64,000 bases of DNA, from contig NZ_SNZA01000006.1 in the NCBI RefSeq assembly GCF_004363305.1, positions 62,001 to 126,000 on the forward strand, in the 5' to 3' direction. The position numbers and the translations under genes are program-made. The notes beneath the pieces are model-generated. The model did not search any database. It saw nothing but the letters and a program-made list of their open reading frames with translations, and was not told the origin of the DNA. Position 1 is the stretch's first letter; the number at the start of each line of letters is the position of its first letter. Positions 1-8,734 of the stretch are shown here, in pieces. The DNA is from Marinomonas communis. Its GTDB lineage: Bacteria; Pseudomonadota; Gammaproteobacteria; Pseudomonadales; Marinomonadaceae.

Positions 1-44
1 GATAACTTTATAGTACATACGCTGAAAAAAAATCATCAGATCAC

Positions 45-74
45 TGATCCATCCATCTAAAGCCCCCGTATAAT
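45..74 (+). promoter_or_regulatory. Candidate ECF sigma autoregulatory promoter
   Basis: TGATCC at 45-50 is followed by an 18-bp spacer and TATAAT at 69-74, about 60 bp before the sigma factor start. TGATCC is the -35 hexamer known for the RpoE/ChrR (ECF11) class of Rhodobacter and Vibrio relatives, and such sigma factors usually transcribe their own operon. The -10 also resembles a housekeeping element, so dual use is possible. I found no second clear copy before the other genes of the window. Confidence 0.5.
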
Positions 75-136
75 GAAACTGTGAAGATAGCTTCACCACA
101 CCCAGACTGACCCACGTGCACGTTTGGAGCCCTAGG

Positions 137-712
137 ATGAACACAGTTTCTGAAACGACAGTAGACAACACTTTGTTGGCAGACATGACTCAAGTAGCGC
201 AAGCGCGTGATACGCGCGCACTAGAACGCTTATTTGATCACTATGCTCCACGCATTCGCGCCTTTTGTTTAGCATCGCAACCCGGCGCTAATCTTATGGC
301 AGATGACATCGCCCAAGAAGTGATGATCCGAATCTGGAACAAAGCTCATTTATACAATCCCGCTACTGCGTCGTTGAATACATGGATTTTTACGATTGCC
401 CGTAACGCACGTATTGATTACATGCGTAAAAATGGGCGATACCAAAGCGATATCGATCCAGAAGAGTTTTGGAGCGAAATGGCTGATGAGAATGCCGACC
501 CCTTTCGGGAGGCACAACAACAACGCGACCAAGTTCGCATACGAGAAGGACTAACGCATTTGCCTACTGAGCAACAGCAAGTTCTGTCGAAGGTGTATTT
601 AGAGGGTAAAAGCCACTCTGAAGCCTCAGAAGAACTTGGCTTACCATTAGGTACGGTCAAATCTCGTGTCAGACTCGCGTTAAACAAGTTATCCGTAATT
701 ATTAAGAGGTAG
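137..712 (+). CDS. ECF-family RNA polymerase sigma factor (RpoE/ChrR-partner type)
   Basis: A 191-residue sigma-70 factor of the extracytoplasmic-function class. The sigma-2 region covers roughly residues 20-90 (it contains DDIAQEVMIRIW) and the sigma-4 helix-turn-helix lies at the C-terminus (LGLPLGTVKSRVRLALNKL). The GTG at 116 opens the same frame, but GGAG at 126-129 sits 7 bases before ATG 137, so 137 is preferred. The next gene encodes a ChrR-type anti-sigma 5 bases downstream, which places the factor in the group that responds to singlet oxygen or photo-oxidative stress in Rhodobacter and Vibrio relatives. That stimulus is inferred from family. The photolyase operon at 17.9 kb is a plausible target, but no matching promoter was seen there. 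Confidence 0.9.
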   Translation: MNTVSETTVDNTLLADMTQVAQARDTRALERLFDHYAPRIRAFCLASQPGANLMADDIAQEVMIRIWNKAHLYNPATASLNTWIFTIARNARIDYMRKNGRYQSDIDPEEFWSEMADENADPFREAQQQRDQVRIREGLTHLPTEQQQVLSKVYLEGKSHSEASEELGLPLGTVKSRVRLALNKLSVIIKR

Positions 713-717
713 TCGTT

Positions 718-1419
718 ATGCTTAGCTGCCATCCTTCGCTCGACATTTTGACAGATTATTCCTCTGGCACTTTGCCACTAGCGCATGCTTTGGGTGTATC
801 TGTGCATTTAGATCAATGCCCACATTGTCGTGAGCAGATGCGTCGTCTAAATAATGTCGGGGCGGAATTGTTTGCAGAGCAAATAATTGATTCACGCCCA
901 GAGCATATGGCGTCTTTGAAAAGCAACGTTTTAGCAGCCATCGCAAACAGCGATCAGCCAGTAGCCCACTCTAAACATGAGTCCGAACAAGAGACTGTGT
1001 TTCAACACATTCCGCGCTCCCTACGACGTTTGATACCCAAAGGTTTCAACGAGTTAAACTGGATGCCTCTAACGCCATCTTTTAAATTGGCGACGTTGAG
1101 TGATGAAGCTGGCGGACCACAAATTGCTTTATCACGAGTAAAACCAGGCGCTCGATTACCAAACCATACCCACACAGGAAATGAAATCACTGTGGTGTTG
1201 AAAGGGGCTTTCTCTGATGACGAGGGTTTGTATCGTGAAGGCGACTTTATTTGTCGAGATCATAATCACAAGCACCAGCCTCGGGTCACTAAAGACGCTG
1301 AATGCATCTGTTTGATTATCCTAGATTCACCGATTGAGTTTACCGGATGGCTAACGCGATTCCTAAATCCAATTATGCGTTATTTTCATCCCAACAAAGG
1401 CAACGCCCTCCCATCGTAG
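718..1419 (+). CDS. chrR: ChrR-like zinc-binding anti-sigma factor with cupin domain
   Basis: A 233-residue protein expected to hold the preceding sigma factor inactive in the cytoplasm. The N-terminal zinc anti-sigma domain has H30-x3-C34-x2-C37 plus H5, which match the zinc ligands of R. sphaeroides ChrR shifted by one position. The C-terminal half is a ChrR cupin with histidines in NHTHTGNE and NHKHQP, the region needed for singlet-oxygen response in the family. AAGAGG at 704-709 gives good spacing to ATG 718 and overlaps the sigma factor stop, so the two genes are probably co-translated. Confidence 0.9.
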   Translation: MLSCHPSLDILTDYSSGTLPLAHALGVSVHLDQCPHCREQMRRLNNVGAELFAEQIIDSRPEHMASLKSNVLAAIANSDQPVAHSKHESEQETVFQHIPRSLRRLIPKGFNELNWMPLTPSFKLATLSDEAGGPQIALSRVKPGARLPNHTHTGNEITVVLKGAFSDDEGLYREGDFICRDHNHKHQPRVTKDAECICLIILDSPIEFTGWLTRFLNPIMRYFHPNKGNALPS

Positions 1420-1522
1420 GGCAAGCTTTTATGTTTCTGATTGCGGTGAAAAAATAAACTAAAGCCATGAACATGGAAATTTGATATGATTAGAGTTCAA
1501 TCTATTATAAAAGGAATACACC

Positions 1523-1705
1523 ATGGCTTCTAAAAAGAAATCAGCCGACACTCCAATGGAAACGTCTGCAAGCATTGCGAAACAGATGGAAGAGTTCTTG
1601 GCTCGTGGTGGGCAAATCGAACAGATTGATCAAGGTGTTAGTGGTCAGTCCAACCTCAAAGGTTCGCGTCACATTACCTTGGGAAACAGTAAGCCTAAAG
1701 CTTAA
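1523..1705 (+). CDS. SutA-like small RNA polymerase-associated protein
   Basis: A 60-residue basic protein with its own ribosome site (AGGA at 1512-1515) and its own terminator, so it is a monocistronic gene. Residues 21-36 (QMEEFLARGGQIEQID) resemble from memory the C-terminal segment of Pseudomonas SutA, a slow-growth transcription regulator that binds RNA polymerase. SutA is about 105 residues with a long acidic N-terminus. Here that part is replaced by a short lysine-rich stretch. The motif is common in gammaproteobacterial small proteins, so a SutA-type role is inference. Confidence 0.6.
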   Translation: MASKKKSADTPMETSASIAKQMEEFLARGGQIEQIDQGVSGQSNLKGSRHITLGNSKPKA

Positions 1706-1712
1706 ATGCACG

Positions 1713-1738
1713 AAAAGCCGATCAATGATCGGCTTTTT
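1713..1738 (+). terminator. Rho-independent terminator of the SutA-like gene
   Basis: An 11-bp perfect stem (AAAAGCCGATC / GATCGGCTTTT) with a 3-base loop and a T-run lies 8 bases after the stop codon. Confidence 0.9.
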
Positions 1739-1839
1739 GCTATCTAACCTGTCATAAAGTCGACACAAAAACTTCACTGAGCTGTCATCGTCTCTCCCTA
1801 GCCTGTTCAAGAGAACCTTGAAGGTGAGTGGAGTAGATC

Positions 1840-3576
1840 GTGTTACAAGTCGAACAAATCATTTCCAGTAAAGCCCCAGGCTTTTTAGACAAAAGCCCCA
1901 TCATAACCAAGCCCACCTTGAGCTTGCTTAAACGCCTATTTCACGAAAATGAAGTGAATCAGTTTCTTGAACAAAATGGGCACTGCATTGGATTTGAGTT
2001 CATTGATCGCGTTTTAGATCACTTCAATTTTGGCTATCGTGCCAGCCAAGTGGATCGCCGTAACATCCCCGCAGTTGGCCGTACTCTGATCGTGGCAAAC
2101 CACCCTCTTGGCGCATTAGATGGTCTAGCTATTTTGCGTCTCATTGGCGAGATTCGCCCTGATGTCAAAATCGTGGCCAACGACCTCTTATTAGGCTTTG
2201 ATGCCCTCAAAGGACTTGTACTTCCGGTCGATAACATTGGCGGCAAAACAGGTCGTCAGCAACTTAAAGCCATTATGGACTGTCTACACCGAGAAGAGTG
2301 CGTGATTATCTTTCCTGCTGGTGAAGTATCACGTCTTTCTCCAAGTGGAGTCAAAGATCTAAAGTGGAACTCCAGTTATCTAAAAATTGCGCAAAAAACC
2401 AATAGCCCGATACTTCCAGTGCATATTGGTGGACGCAACTCCATGATGTTTTACACCAGTTCTTGGGTCTATCGTCCCCTCTCAACAGTGCAACTGGCCA
2501 ATGAAATGTTCCGCCAGCGTAATCGTCGCATCCCTATTCAAGTGGGCGAACCGATCCCGATTCAAGAGCTGGCTAAGTTGCCATTAAGCAACAAGGAAAA
2601 GAATAAACTGGTTAAGCGACACTTGTACCGTATTGCCAAAGGTCGCAAGCCTCTGCTTAAAACGGAAAAAACCATTTCTCACCCTCAAAACCGTCAACAA
2701 TTGAAACTCGAGCTTAAGCGTGCAGAGCATTTAGGATCGACCAAGGACAACAAACAAATCTATCTAGTCGATTACGAGCACGAGTCGAGCCTGATGCAAG
2801 AGATCGGACGTTTGCGTGAAATCGCATTTCGTAAGGTTGGAGAAGGCACCGGTGAGCAAAAGGACTTAGACAAATACGATCAATATTATCGCCACCTTGT
2901 CCTATGGGATGAAGATGAGCTCGAGATTGTCGGCGCATACCGTATTGGTGAGGTGTACCGCTACTTAAAAGCGGGACAAGATAAAAGTATCTACAGCAGC
3001 ACTTTATTCAGCTATAGCTGCGACATGGAGCCCTATTTTGAGCAAGGGATCGAATTAGGACGCAGTTTTGTCCAACCTAAGTATTGGGGCAAACGCAGTC
3101 TCGATTACTTGTGGTATGGCATCGGTGCCTATTTAATTAAACACCCAGAAGTACGTTACATGTTTGGCCCTGTCAGCCTCAGCGGACATTTCCCACCACT
3201 GGCGAAAGACATGATCGTGCACTTTTATCGTACCTATTTTGCCGACCCTGAACACTTGGCCACCTCGTTCACACGCTACACGATACAACCTGAGCACAAA
3301 GATTTACTGAAAAGCTATTTCAGTGGAGAAAGTTACGAAGAAGACTTTCGCAGCTTAAAAGAACAGCTAGGCAACATCGGTGCTGCTGTCCCCACACTGT
3401 TTAAGCAGTACAGCGAATTATGTGAAGACAACGGCGTGCGCTTCTTAGACTTCGGTGTGGATGCGAGTTTCGGATACTGTGTTGATGGTCTGGTCCTTGT
3501 CGATTTAGACAAGGTGAAAGACAGCAAACGTAAACGCTATCTCACAGGCAATGATGTCGCTCATGAATCTTTATGA
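1840..3576 (+). CDS. olsF: Bifunctional acyltransferase, OlsF-like (ornithine lipid synthesis)
   Basis: A 578-residue, two-domain protein. The N-terminal PlsC-type acyltransferase has NHPLGALD (H88-x5-D94) and FPAGEVSR near residue 158. The C-terminal half (about 300-560) is a GNAT-like hemolysin/OlsB domain. The order and length match OlsF of Serratia, in which the C-terminal domain acylates ornithine on N and the N-terminal domain adds the second acyl chain. The product would be a phosphorus-free ornithine lipid of the membrane. It starts at GTG 1840 with GGAG at 1830-1833. No phosphate-starvation box was recognised. A different amino-acid head group remains possible. Confidence 0.75.
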   Translation: MLQVEQIISSKAPGFLDKSPIITKPTLSLLKRLFHENEVNQFLEQNGHCIGFEFIDRVLDHFNFGYRASQVDRRNIPAVGRTLIVANHPLGALDGLAILRLIGEIRPDVKIVANDLLLGFDALKGLVLPVDNIGGKTGRQQLKAIMDCLHREECVIIFPAGEVSRLSPSGVKDLKWNSSYLKIAQKTNSPILPVHIGGRNSMMFYTSSWVYRPLSTVQLANEMFRQRNRRIPIQVGEPIPIQELAKLPLSNKEKNKLVKRHLYRIAKGRKPLLKTEKTISHPQNRQQLKLELKRAEHLGSTKDNKQIYLVDYEHESSLMQEIGRLREIAFRKVGEGTGEQKDLDKYDQYYRHLVLWDEDELEIVGAYRIGEVYRYLKAGQDKSIYSSTLFSYSCDMEPYFEQGIELGRSFVQPKYWGKRSLDYLWYGIGAYLIKHPEVRYMFGPVSLSGHFPPLAKDMIVHFYRTYFADPEHLATSFTRYTIQPEHKDLLKSYFSGESYEEDFRSLKEQLGNIGAAVPTLFKQYSELCEDNGVRFLDFGVDASFGYCVDGLVLVDLDKVKDSKRKRYLTGNDVAHESL

Positions 3577-3683
3577 TGGGAGCGCTGAGAAGCACCTGAG
3601 TGATGCTTTAAATACCATAGATATCCAAGCTTAACGGCTAAAGCGATGGCAAGTACGATCAAAACAATGTGAGCGAATTCCAT
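3561..3683 (-). CDS. 40-residue membrane microprotein
   Basis: A short reading frame with a consensus Shine-Dalgarno (GGAGG, + strand 3689-3693) 5 bases before its ATG. The product starts MEFAHIVLIVLAIALAVKLG, one hydrophobic helix at about residues 5-25, followed by a hydrophilic His/Lys/Ser tail. It is convergent with the OlsF-like gene and overlaps its last 16 bases. No family was recognised. The ribosome site and clean helix-plus-tail layout argue for a real gene. Confidence 0.6.
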   Translation of the reverse strand: MEFAHIVLIVLAIALAVKLGYLWYLKHHSGASQRSHHKDS

Positions 3684-3931
3684 GGAAACCTCCTCGATTG
3701 TTGAATGACTCACTGTCATTTTAGCTGCTCAAGTAAAATAATTGTGCATTGTTTGAACAATATGCCCTCATTTTTAGCGTTCAAGTTATGTACTATCGGT
3801 TATAGGACTGCTGATTTGGGGCGGGTTGGGGATAACACCCCAAGTTTTCCCCATTGGCGTAAGACTTGCTTGCAAACAAGCTGGATGTGCATAAGTCACA
3901 CGAATCCTGCCGCTGACTCAAGGAGCTGAAG

Positions 3932-4237
3932 ATGATCGAAAAGAACTATCTAAAAACCAAACCCGAGTGCAAAGTAAAGTTTGCTCTGCCGATAGAGCAA
4001 ATCGAAGGTGCAAAAAAAGTCTTCCTTGTTGGAGATTTTAATAATTGGGACGAATCTGCCACGCCGATGCGTAAGCAAAAATCAGGCGTATTTTCTTCTA
4101 CCATCAACTTGGAAAAAGACAAACAATATCAGTTTCGTTATCTGGTGGATGGCACAACTTGGCTTAATGATGAAAGCGCTGACGCTTATGCTCAGAGCCC
4201 AATCAGCCACGATCAAAACTGCGTATTACAACTGTAA
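3932..4237 (+). CDS. Isoamylase early-set (CBM48/AMPK-beta-like) domain protein
   Basis: A 101-residue single-domain protein. The segment VFLVGDFNNWD, a hydrophobic core and YQFRYLVDG are hallmarks of the E-set domain that binds alpha-glucans in branching enzymes and AMPK beta. It has no catalytic domain and no signal peptide, so it is likely a cytoplasmic glycan-binding or regulatory protein. AGGAG at 3921-3925 supports ATG 3932. The interval 3684-3931 upstream shows no convincing gene, only a short GGGG/CCCC hairpin near 3826-3843. Confidence 0.8.
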   Translation: MIEKNYLKTKPECKVKFALPIEQIEGAKKVFLVGDFNNWDESATPMRKQKSGVFSSTINLEKDKQYQFRYLVDGTTWLNDESADAYAQSPISHDQNCVLQL

Positions 4238-4265
4238 TTATCACGCGGTTTACGCTTCTCTTCTG

Positions 4266-4298
4266 AAAGGCTCCTGTTATCAAGACAGGGGCCTTTTT
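4266..4298 (+). terminator. Rho-independent terminator after the CBM48 gene
   Basis: The stem AAAGGCTCCTGT / ACAGGGGCCTTT (one G-T pair) has a 7-base loop and a T-run. Confidence 0.85.
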
Positions 4299-4394
4299 CA
4301 TGTCTGCCGATCGTCCTCACATCGTATCGCTTTTAACTCTGCTAGAATTTTTTTTGCTCTATGGATTTCAAAATCACTCATTTTATGTACAATG

Positions 4395-4424
4395 TTTTTT
4401 ATTAAACGCTCATTTAATAAAAAA
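4395..4424 (+). promoter_or_regulatory. Perfect palindrome before betBA, BetI-operator-like
   Basis: The 12-bp arms TTTTTTATTAAA and TTTAATAAAAAA are perfect inverted repeats around CGCTCA. The middle resembles the core of known BetI sites (TTGAACGTTCAATATAA type). A possible -10 (TACAAT, 4388-4393) lies directly upstream, so a bound repressor could block transcription. No betI gene is in the window. The 4299-4507 interval otherwise looks like an AT-rich promoter region. Confidence 0.6.
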
Positions 4425-4507
4425 CTTACCGCTAACTTTAGGCTAAATGAGCTGACCCAAATACATCCTAATTCAGGATCTGACTTTTCGACTTTGAGAG
4501 GTGAAAC

Positions 4508-5965
4508 ATGGCACATAAGCAGCAATACATTCATGGCCGCTACGTTGCGTCCACGACGGGTGAGACCTTCGAGACACGCAATCCAGCAACAGGTGAACTG
4601 CTAGCAACCCTAGAACTTGCAGGCGAGAAAGAGCTGCAAGCAGCTGTGGACTCAGCCAAACAAGGTCAAAAAGTTTGGGCGGCAATGAGTGGCGTTGAAC
4701 GTGGTCGTATTCTTAAACGAGCTGCGGACCTGCTGCGCGAGAACAACGAAGAAATCGCGAAACTGGAAGTACTGGATACGGGTAAACCGCTACAAGAAGC
4801 GATCGTTGTCGACATTCAAACCGGCGCTGACGTAATCGAATATTACGCAGGCCTAGCAGACAAAATCCAAGGCGACTTCCAAGACCTGGATGCGGACAGC
4901 TTTTTCTACTCACGCCGCGAACCACTAGGCGTATGTGCTGGCATCGGTGCTTGGAACTACCCTGTACAAATTGCCTGTTGGAAATCTGGACCTGCCTTGG
5001 CTGCGGGTAACGCAATGATTTTCAAACCGTCTGAAGAAACGCCGCTTACGGCTTACAAACTGGCGGAAATCTTTACTGAAGCAGGCCTTCCTGACGGCGT
5101 ATTCAACATCGTTCAAGGGGATGCACGCACGGGTCAATTGATCACTAACCACCCTGAGATCGACAAAGTATCCTTCACTGGTGAAGTCGGCACGGGTAAA
5201 AAAGTCATGTCTGCTTCAGCGTCTTCACTTAAAGAAGTCACCATGGAGCTAGGTGGTAAATCACCACTGATCATCTTCCCTGATATGCCTGTAGACCAAG
5301 CGGTTTCCGGCGCAATGCTCGCTAACTTCTACACTCAAGGTGAAGTCTGCACCAACGGTACACGTGTATTCGTACACGAAGACATGCTGGAAGCTTTCAA
5401 AGCAGAGCTGAAAACGCGTACTGAAGCCATGATCATCGGTAACCCAATGGACATGGACACGCAAGTTGGTTCTTTGATCAACCAAGGTCATATGGAAAAA
5501 GTTCTAGGCTACATTGAGGCTGCGAAAGAAGCTGGCGCAACATTGCTATGCGGCGGCGAGCGCTACACAGAAAATGGCTGTGAAAACGGTGCCTTCGTCA
5601 AACCGACTGTATTTACCGATTGTACCGATGATATGCCACAAGTTCGTGACGAAATTTTCGGCCCTGTTATGTCAGTACTGAGTTTCAAAGATGAAGACGA
5701 AGCGATCCGTCGTGCCAATGATACGAAATACGGCCTAGCAGCAGGCGTCTTCACGAAAGACGTGAGTCGAGCTCACCGTGTGATCAAGCAGCTTGAAGCC
5801 GGTATTTGTTGGATCAACACTTGGGGCGCGTCGCCTGCAGAAATGCCTGTGGGCGGATACAAAGAATCTGGTATTGGCCGTGAAAACGGTATCGAAACCC
5901 TACGTGCATACACGCAAGTGAAAAGCGTATTGGTTTCTATGACAGACATTCCTAGCCCTTACTAA
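4508..5965 (+). CDS. betB: Betaine aldehyde dehydrogenase
   Basis: A 485-residue NAD(P)-dependent aldehyde dehydrogenase that oxidises betaine aldehyde to glycine betaine in the cytoplasm. Visible motifs are the cofactor loop [23 protein letters not shown] with the general base Glu, and [10 protein letters not shown] with the catalytic Cys. The length is normal for BetB. AGAGG precedes ATG 4508 with good spacing. It forms an operon with betA 15 bases downstream. The palindrome at 4395-4424 suggests choline-responsive control. Neither betI nor a choline transporter is adjacent, unlike the E. coli bet cluster. Confidence 0.95.
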   Translation: MAHKQQYIHGRYVASTTGETFETRNPATGELLATLELAGEKELQAAVDSAKQGQKVWAAMSGVERGRILKRAADLLRENNEEIAKLEVLDTGKPLQEAIVVDIQTGADVIEYYAGLADKIQGDFQDLDADSFFYSRREPLGVCAGIGAWNYPVQIACWKSGPALAAGNAMIFKPSEETPLTAYKLAEIFTEAGLPDGVFNIVQGDARTGQLITNHPEIDKVSFTGEVGTGKKVMSASASSLKEVTMELGGKSPLIIFPDMPVDQAVSGAMLANFYTQGEVCTNGTRVFVHEDMLEAFKAELKTRTEAMIIGNPMDMDTQVGSLINQGHMEKVLGYIEAAKEAGATLLCGGERYTENGCENGAFVKPTVFTDCTDDMPQVRDEIFGPVMSVLSFKDEDEAIRRANDTKYGLAAGVFTKDVSRAHRVIKQLEAGICWINTWGASPAEMPVGGYKESGIGRENGIETLRAYTQVKSVLVSMTDIPSPY

Positions 5966-5980
5966 GGTAGCGGAGACATC

Positions 5981-7645
5981 ATGAGCGAAGTATATGATTA
6001 CATCATTGTTGGCGCCGGCTCTGCGGGCTGTGTGCTAGCAGATCGCCTAACGGAAAGTGGCGAGCACAAGGTTCTACTCGTGGAAATGGGAGGCTCTGAC
6101 AAGAGCATCTTTATTCAAATGCCAACCGCATTATCGTACCCAATGAACACGGATAAGTACGCATGGCAATTCCACACTGATAAAGAAGACGGCCTTGATG
6201 GCCGTGAAATGCATTGTCCACGAGGCAAAGTGTTAGGCGGCTCCTCTTCGATTAACGGCATGGTGTATGTTCGTGGTCACGCCTGCGACTTTGATGAATG
6301 GGAAGAAAATGGTGCCGAGGGTTGGAATTACCAGACCGTGCTGCCTTACTTCAAACGTGCTGAAACTTGGTCTGGCGGTGCAGATACGTATCGTGGTGGT
6401 GATGGCCCATTATCGACCAACAATGGTAACGATATGACCATGAATCCGCTGTACCAAGCCTTTATTGATGCTGGGGAAGAAGCAGGCTACGGTAAAACAG
6501 ACGACTACAACGGTTATCGCCAAGAAGGCTTTGGCCCAATGCACATGACCGTTAAAGACGGCGTTCGTGCATCGACGTCAAACGCTTACCTGCGCCGTGC
6601 CATGAAACGCCCGAACCTTACCTTAAAGACAGGCGTTTTAACTGAAAAAGTCTTGTTCGATGGCCAACGCGCCACCGGTCTTGAGTTCCGTGTCAACGGA
6701 CAGAAACAGCAAGCAACAGCGTCTAAAGAAGTTATTCTAAGTGCTGGTTCAATTGGCTCACCAACCATCTTGCAACGTTCAGGTGTTGGTCCAAAAGCGG
6801 TACTTGAAAACGCTAATGTGCCAGTGGTTCACAACCTGCCTGGTGTGGGTGAAAACCTGCAAGACCACTTGGAAGTGTACTTCCAATACTGGTGTAAACA
6901 GCCGGTGACGTTAAATAGCAAATTAGGCTTGATTAGCAAAGGTTTAATCGGCACGCGTTGGATTTTGTTCAAAGACGGTCTGGGTGCTACCAACCACTTT
7001 GAATCTTGTGGCTTTATCCGCTCACGCGCGGGTCTTAAATGGCCAAATATTCAATACCACTTCCTGCCAGCAGCCATGCGCTACGACGGTCAGGCAGCGG
7101 TTGACGGCCATGGATTCCAAGTACACGTAGGCCCGAACAAGCCAGAGAGTCGCGGTAAAGTTTGGATCGAGTCAAACGACCCTGAAGCGAAGCCACGTAT
7201 TCACTTTAACTACATTGGCACAGAACAAGACAAACAGGACTGGCGCGACACCATTCGCCTAACTCGTGAAATCTTGCAACAGTCTGCCCTTGACGACTAC
7301 CGCGGCGAAGAGATTCAGCCAGGTATGAACATCCAAAGCGATGAAGAAATCGACCGCTGGGTAAAAGACAATGTAGAAAGTGCCTACCATCCATCTTGTA
7401 CTTGTAAGATGGGCGCTGACAACGACGCTATGGCGGTTTTGGATGCCGAATGTCGTGTTCGCGGAGTAGAAAACTTACGCGTGGTGGATTCCTCTATCTT
7501 CCCAACCATCACCAACGGCAACTTGAACGCCCCAACTATCATGGTGGCGGAGCGAGCGGCCGATATGATCTTAGGAAAATCTCTACTGCCAGCGGCCAAC
7601 GCACCAGTATGGATTCATCCTGAGTACCAGACTCAACAGCGTTAA
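5981..7645 (+). CDS. betA: Choline dehydrogenase
   Basis: A 554-residue GMC oxidoreductase that oxidises choline to betaine aldehyde with FAD at the inner membrane. The FAD motif [19 protein letters not shown] is at the N-terminus, the GMC signature [18 protein letters not shown] lies near residue 85, and the C-terminal active site has [10 protein letters not shown] and the conserved N in TNGNLNAPT. The length is typical. It is translated from an ATG with a purine-rich GGAGA upstream and ends in a strong terminator. Together with betB it makes the osmoprotectant glycine betaine. Confidence 0.95.
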   Translation: MSEVYDYIIVGAGSAGCVLADRLTESGEHKVLLVEMGGSDKSIFIQMPTALSYPMNTDKYAWQFHTDKEDGLDGREMHCPRGKVLGGSSSINGMVYVRGHACDFDEWEENGAEGWNYQTVLPYFKRAETWSGGADTYRGGDGPLSTNNGNDMTMNPLYQAFIDAGEEAGYGKTDDYNGYRQEGFGPMHMTVKDGVRASTSNAYLRRAMKRPNLTLKTGVLTEKVLFDGQRATGLEFRVNGQKQQATASKEVILSAGSIGSPTILQRSGVGPKAVLENANVPVVHNLPGVGENLQDHLEVYFQYWCKQPVTLNSKLGLISKGLIGTRWILFKDGLGATNHFESCGFIRSRAGLKWPNIQYHFLPAAMRYDGQAAVDGHGFQVHVGPNKPESRGKVWIESNDPEAKPRIHFNYIGTEQDKQDWRDTIRLTREILQQSALDDYRGEEIQPGMNIQSDEEIDRWVKDNVESAYHPSCTCKMGADNDAMAVLDAECRVRGVENLRVVDSSIFPTITNGNLNAPTIMVAERAADMILGKSLLPAANAPVWIHPEYQTQQR

Positions 7646-7673
7646 GGTTGAGTCACAGCGTTACTCCACTTTT

Positions 7674-7696
7674 AGGCCTCCTCGGAGGCCTTTTTT
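7674..7696 (+). terminator. Rho-independent terminator of betBA
   Basis: A perfect 8-bp stem AGGCCTCC / GGAGGCCT has a 2-base loop plus flanking T-run. Confidence 0.9.
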
Positions 7697-7714
7697 GCGT
7701 TCTAGCAATTATCT

Positions 7715-7869
7715 CTCAGGAGTATTAGGGATTCAGATCGCTGTCACCAAAATCAATTTCTAGCTCCACGCGCAAGCGCGAGAAGTCGCTGCAACATTGT
7801 TTTAGTGACCGCCTCAAAGCACCGCAGAATTAACATCGTACGACCCGGCTCCGTTCGGGGAGAGGCCTC
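7715..7869. repeat. 155-bp dispersed repeat, copy 1
   Basis: It starts CTCAGGAGTATTAGG, contains the small palindrome CGCGCAAGCGCG and ends AGGCCTC. It matches copy 2 (8957-9111) at the same length with roughly 90% identity by eye, and its first ~97 bases match copy 3. On the minus strand a frame reads VELEIDFGDSDLNP then stop, so the unit may derive from a gene 3' end. No transposase or integrase accompanies it. Confidence 0.85.
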
Positions 7870-7896
7870 GGTAAGCACCTAGACAAATAGTTGAGG

Positions 7897-8394
7897 CTAT
7901 TTCTCGCTAAGCTCCCCTGCCAATTCAATCACGGCACGCCCAAGTTGAACTAACGTGCCGAAGTTCGGTGTGGTATCCGGTTTTAAAGAACGATAGGCAC
8001 TCGTTCTGCTTTTGATTCCCGCTTTGGCAATGACTCGCTGATGACCAAATTTTTCTACGTAACCTCGAATTGCGGCTTGTAAAATATCTGGTCGTCCCTC
8101 TTGCATAGACTCCCAAGCCGCAGATTTAATGACCGCCTCAATCTCTTCTAAGCTGGATAAATTGCTAGCTTCAGACAACTGGCCAACGGACAGATCGCGT
8201 AGCTTATTCGCAGTTAGAGTAATGTTCTCCCAGCGAAGAGAGCCATCTGTATCTAAAGCAAATTTATCAAAACGAGAAGACGATTCTACTGTAGAAAAAA
8301 TATCTTCTAGATCTACAGTGCCTTTAAAGCCATCACTGAAAATCAAAGCCAAGTTGTAATCGGTGATAAGATCTACATCTATTACTTTTAACAT
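7897..8394 (-). CDS. DUF2442 protein with antitoxin-like HTH tail
   Basis: A 165-residue protein. Residues 1-70 resemble DUF2442 (MLKVIDVDLITDYNLALIF, DGFKGTVDLEDIF). The C-terminal part (VIAKAGIKSRTSAYRSL, then LVQLGRAV) resembles the DNA-binding half of HigA-type addiction antidotes. The frame opens at 8442, but the ATG at 8394 overlaps the stop of the upstream DUF4160 gene (ATGTTAA), so coupled translation from 8394 is preferred. The DUF4160-DUF2442 pair has the layout of predicted type II toxin-antitoxin modules, with this protein as the likely antitoxin. A decayed relative lies at 9231-9300. Confidence 0.65.
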   Translation of the reverse strand: MLKVIDVDLITDYNLALIFSDGFKGTVDLEDIFSTVESSSRFDKFALDTDGSLRWENITLTANKLRDLSVGQLSEASNLSSLEEIEAVIKSAAWESMQEGRPDILQAAIRGYVEKFGHQRVIAKAGIKSRTSAYRSLKPDTTPNFGTLVQLGRAVIELAGELSEK

Positions 8395-8657
8395 ACGTCG
8401 CCTATTTTCCCAGGGTTGATGCCAATCACTGCAAGATTCCACATCTTCATCAACTGTTTTCTATGTGATGCGATATAGTGCTCAGCACGCTTACGCTGCT
8501 TGTTAGGTAAGTACCCTTCTAAGCATTCAGCTGTAACGATTGAGATAATCAGTTCAAAGCCACCATATTTGACATGCACATGTGGCAATTTGTGTTGTTG
8601 GTTGTCGAAGAAATACAAATGAAACGACAACCCCATCCATGTGTCGATTTCAGGCAT
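8388..8657 (-). CDS. DUF4160 protein, putative toxin partner
   Basis: An 89-residue DUF4160 protein. The signature is an N-terminal beta segment (FHLYFFDNQQHKLPHVHVKY) with the PHVHV histidines, then ECLEGYLP and a helical tail. It is the first gene of a two-gene operon, with GAGG 5 bases before its ATG. DUF4160 proteins are repeatedly found beside DUF2442 proteins, and toxicity is predicted rather than shown. The palindrome at 8699-8714 lies in its promoter. Confidence 0.7.
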   Translation of the reverse strand: MPEIDTWMGLSFHLYFFDNQQHKLPHVHVKYGGFELIISIVTAECLEGYLPNKQRKRAEHYIASHRKQLMKMWNLAVIGINPGKIGDVC

Positions 8658-8698
8658 CCTTGCCTCGCTATCTGATTCATTATCTATAGAATAGACAA

Positions 8699-8714
8699 GT
8701 CTCTTAAAAGAGAC
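8699..8714 (-). promoter_or_regulatory. Palindromic operator candidate of the DUF4160-DUF2442 operon
   Basis: GTCTCTT-AA-AAGAGAC is a perfect 7-bp inverted repeat about 40 bases before the first ATG, overlapping an AT-rich promoter-like stretch. Autorepression through such a site is typical for toxin-antitoxin operons. The assignment is inferred from position. Confidence 0.5.
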
Positions 8715-8734
8715 AAACTTTATTGAAAAATATC

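Noticed and set aside
3705..3929. 74-residue open frame on the plus strand
   Set aside because: No ribosome site, unusual composition, and it runs through the promoter region of the CBM48 gene.
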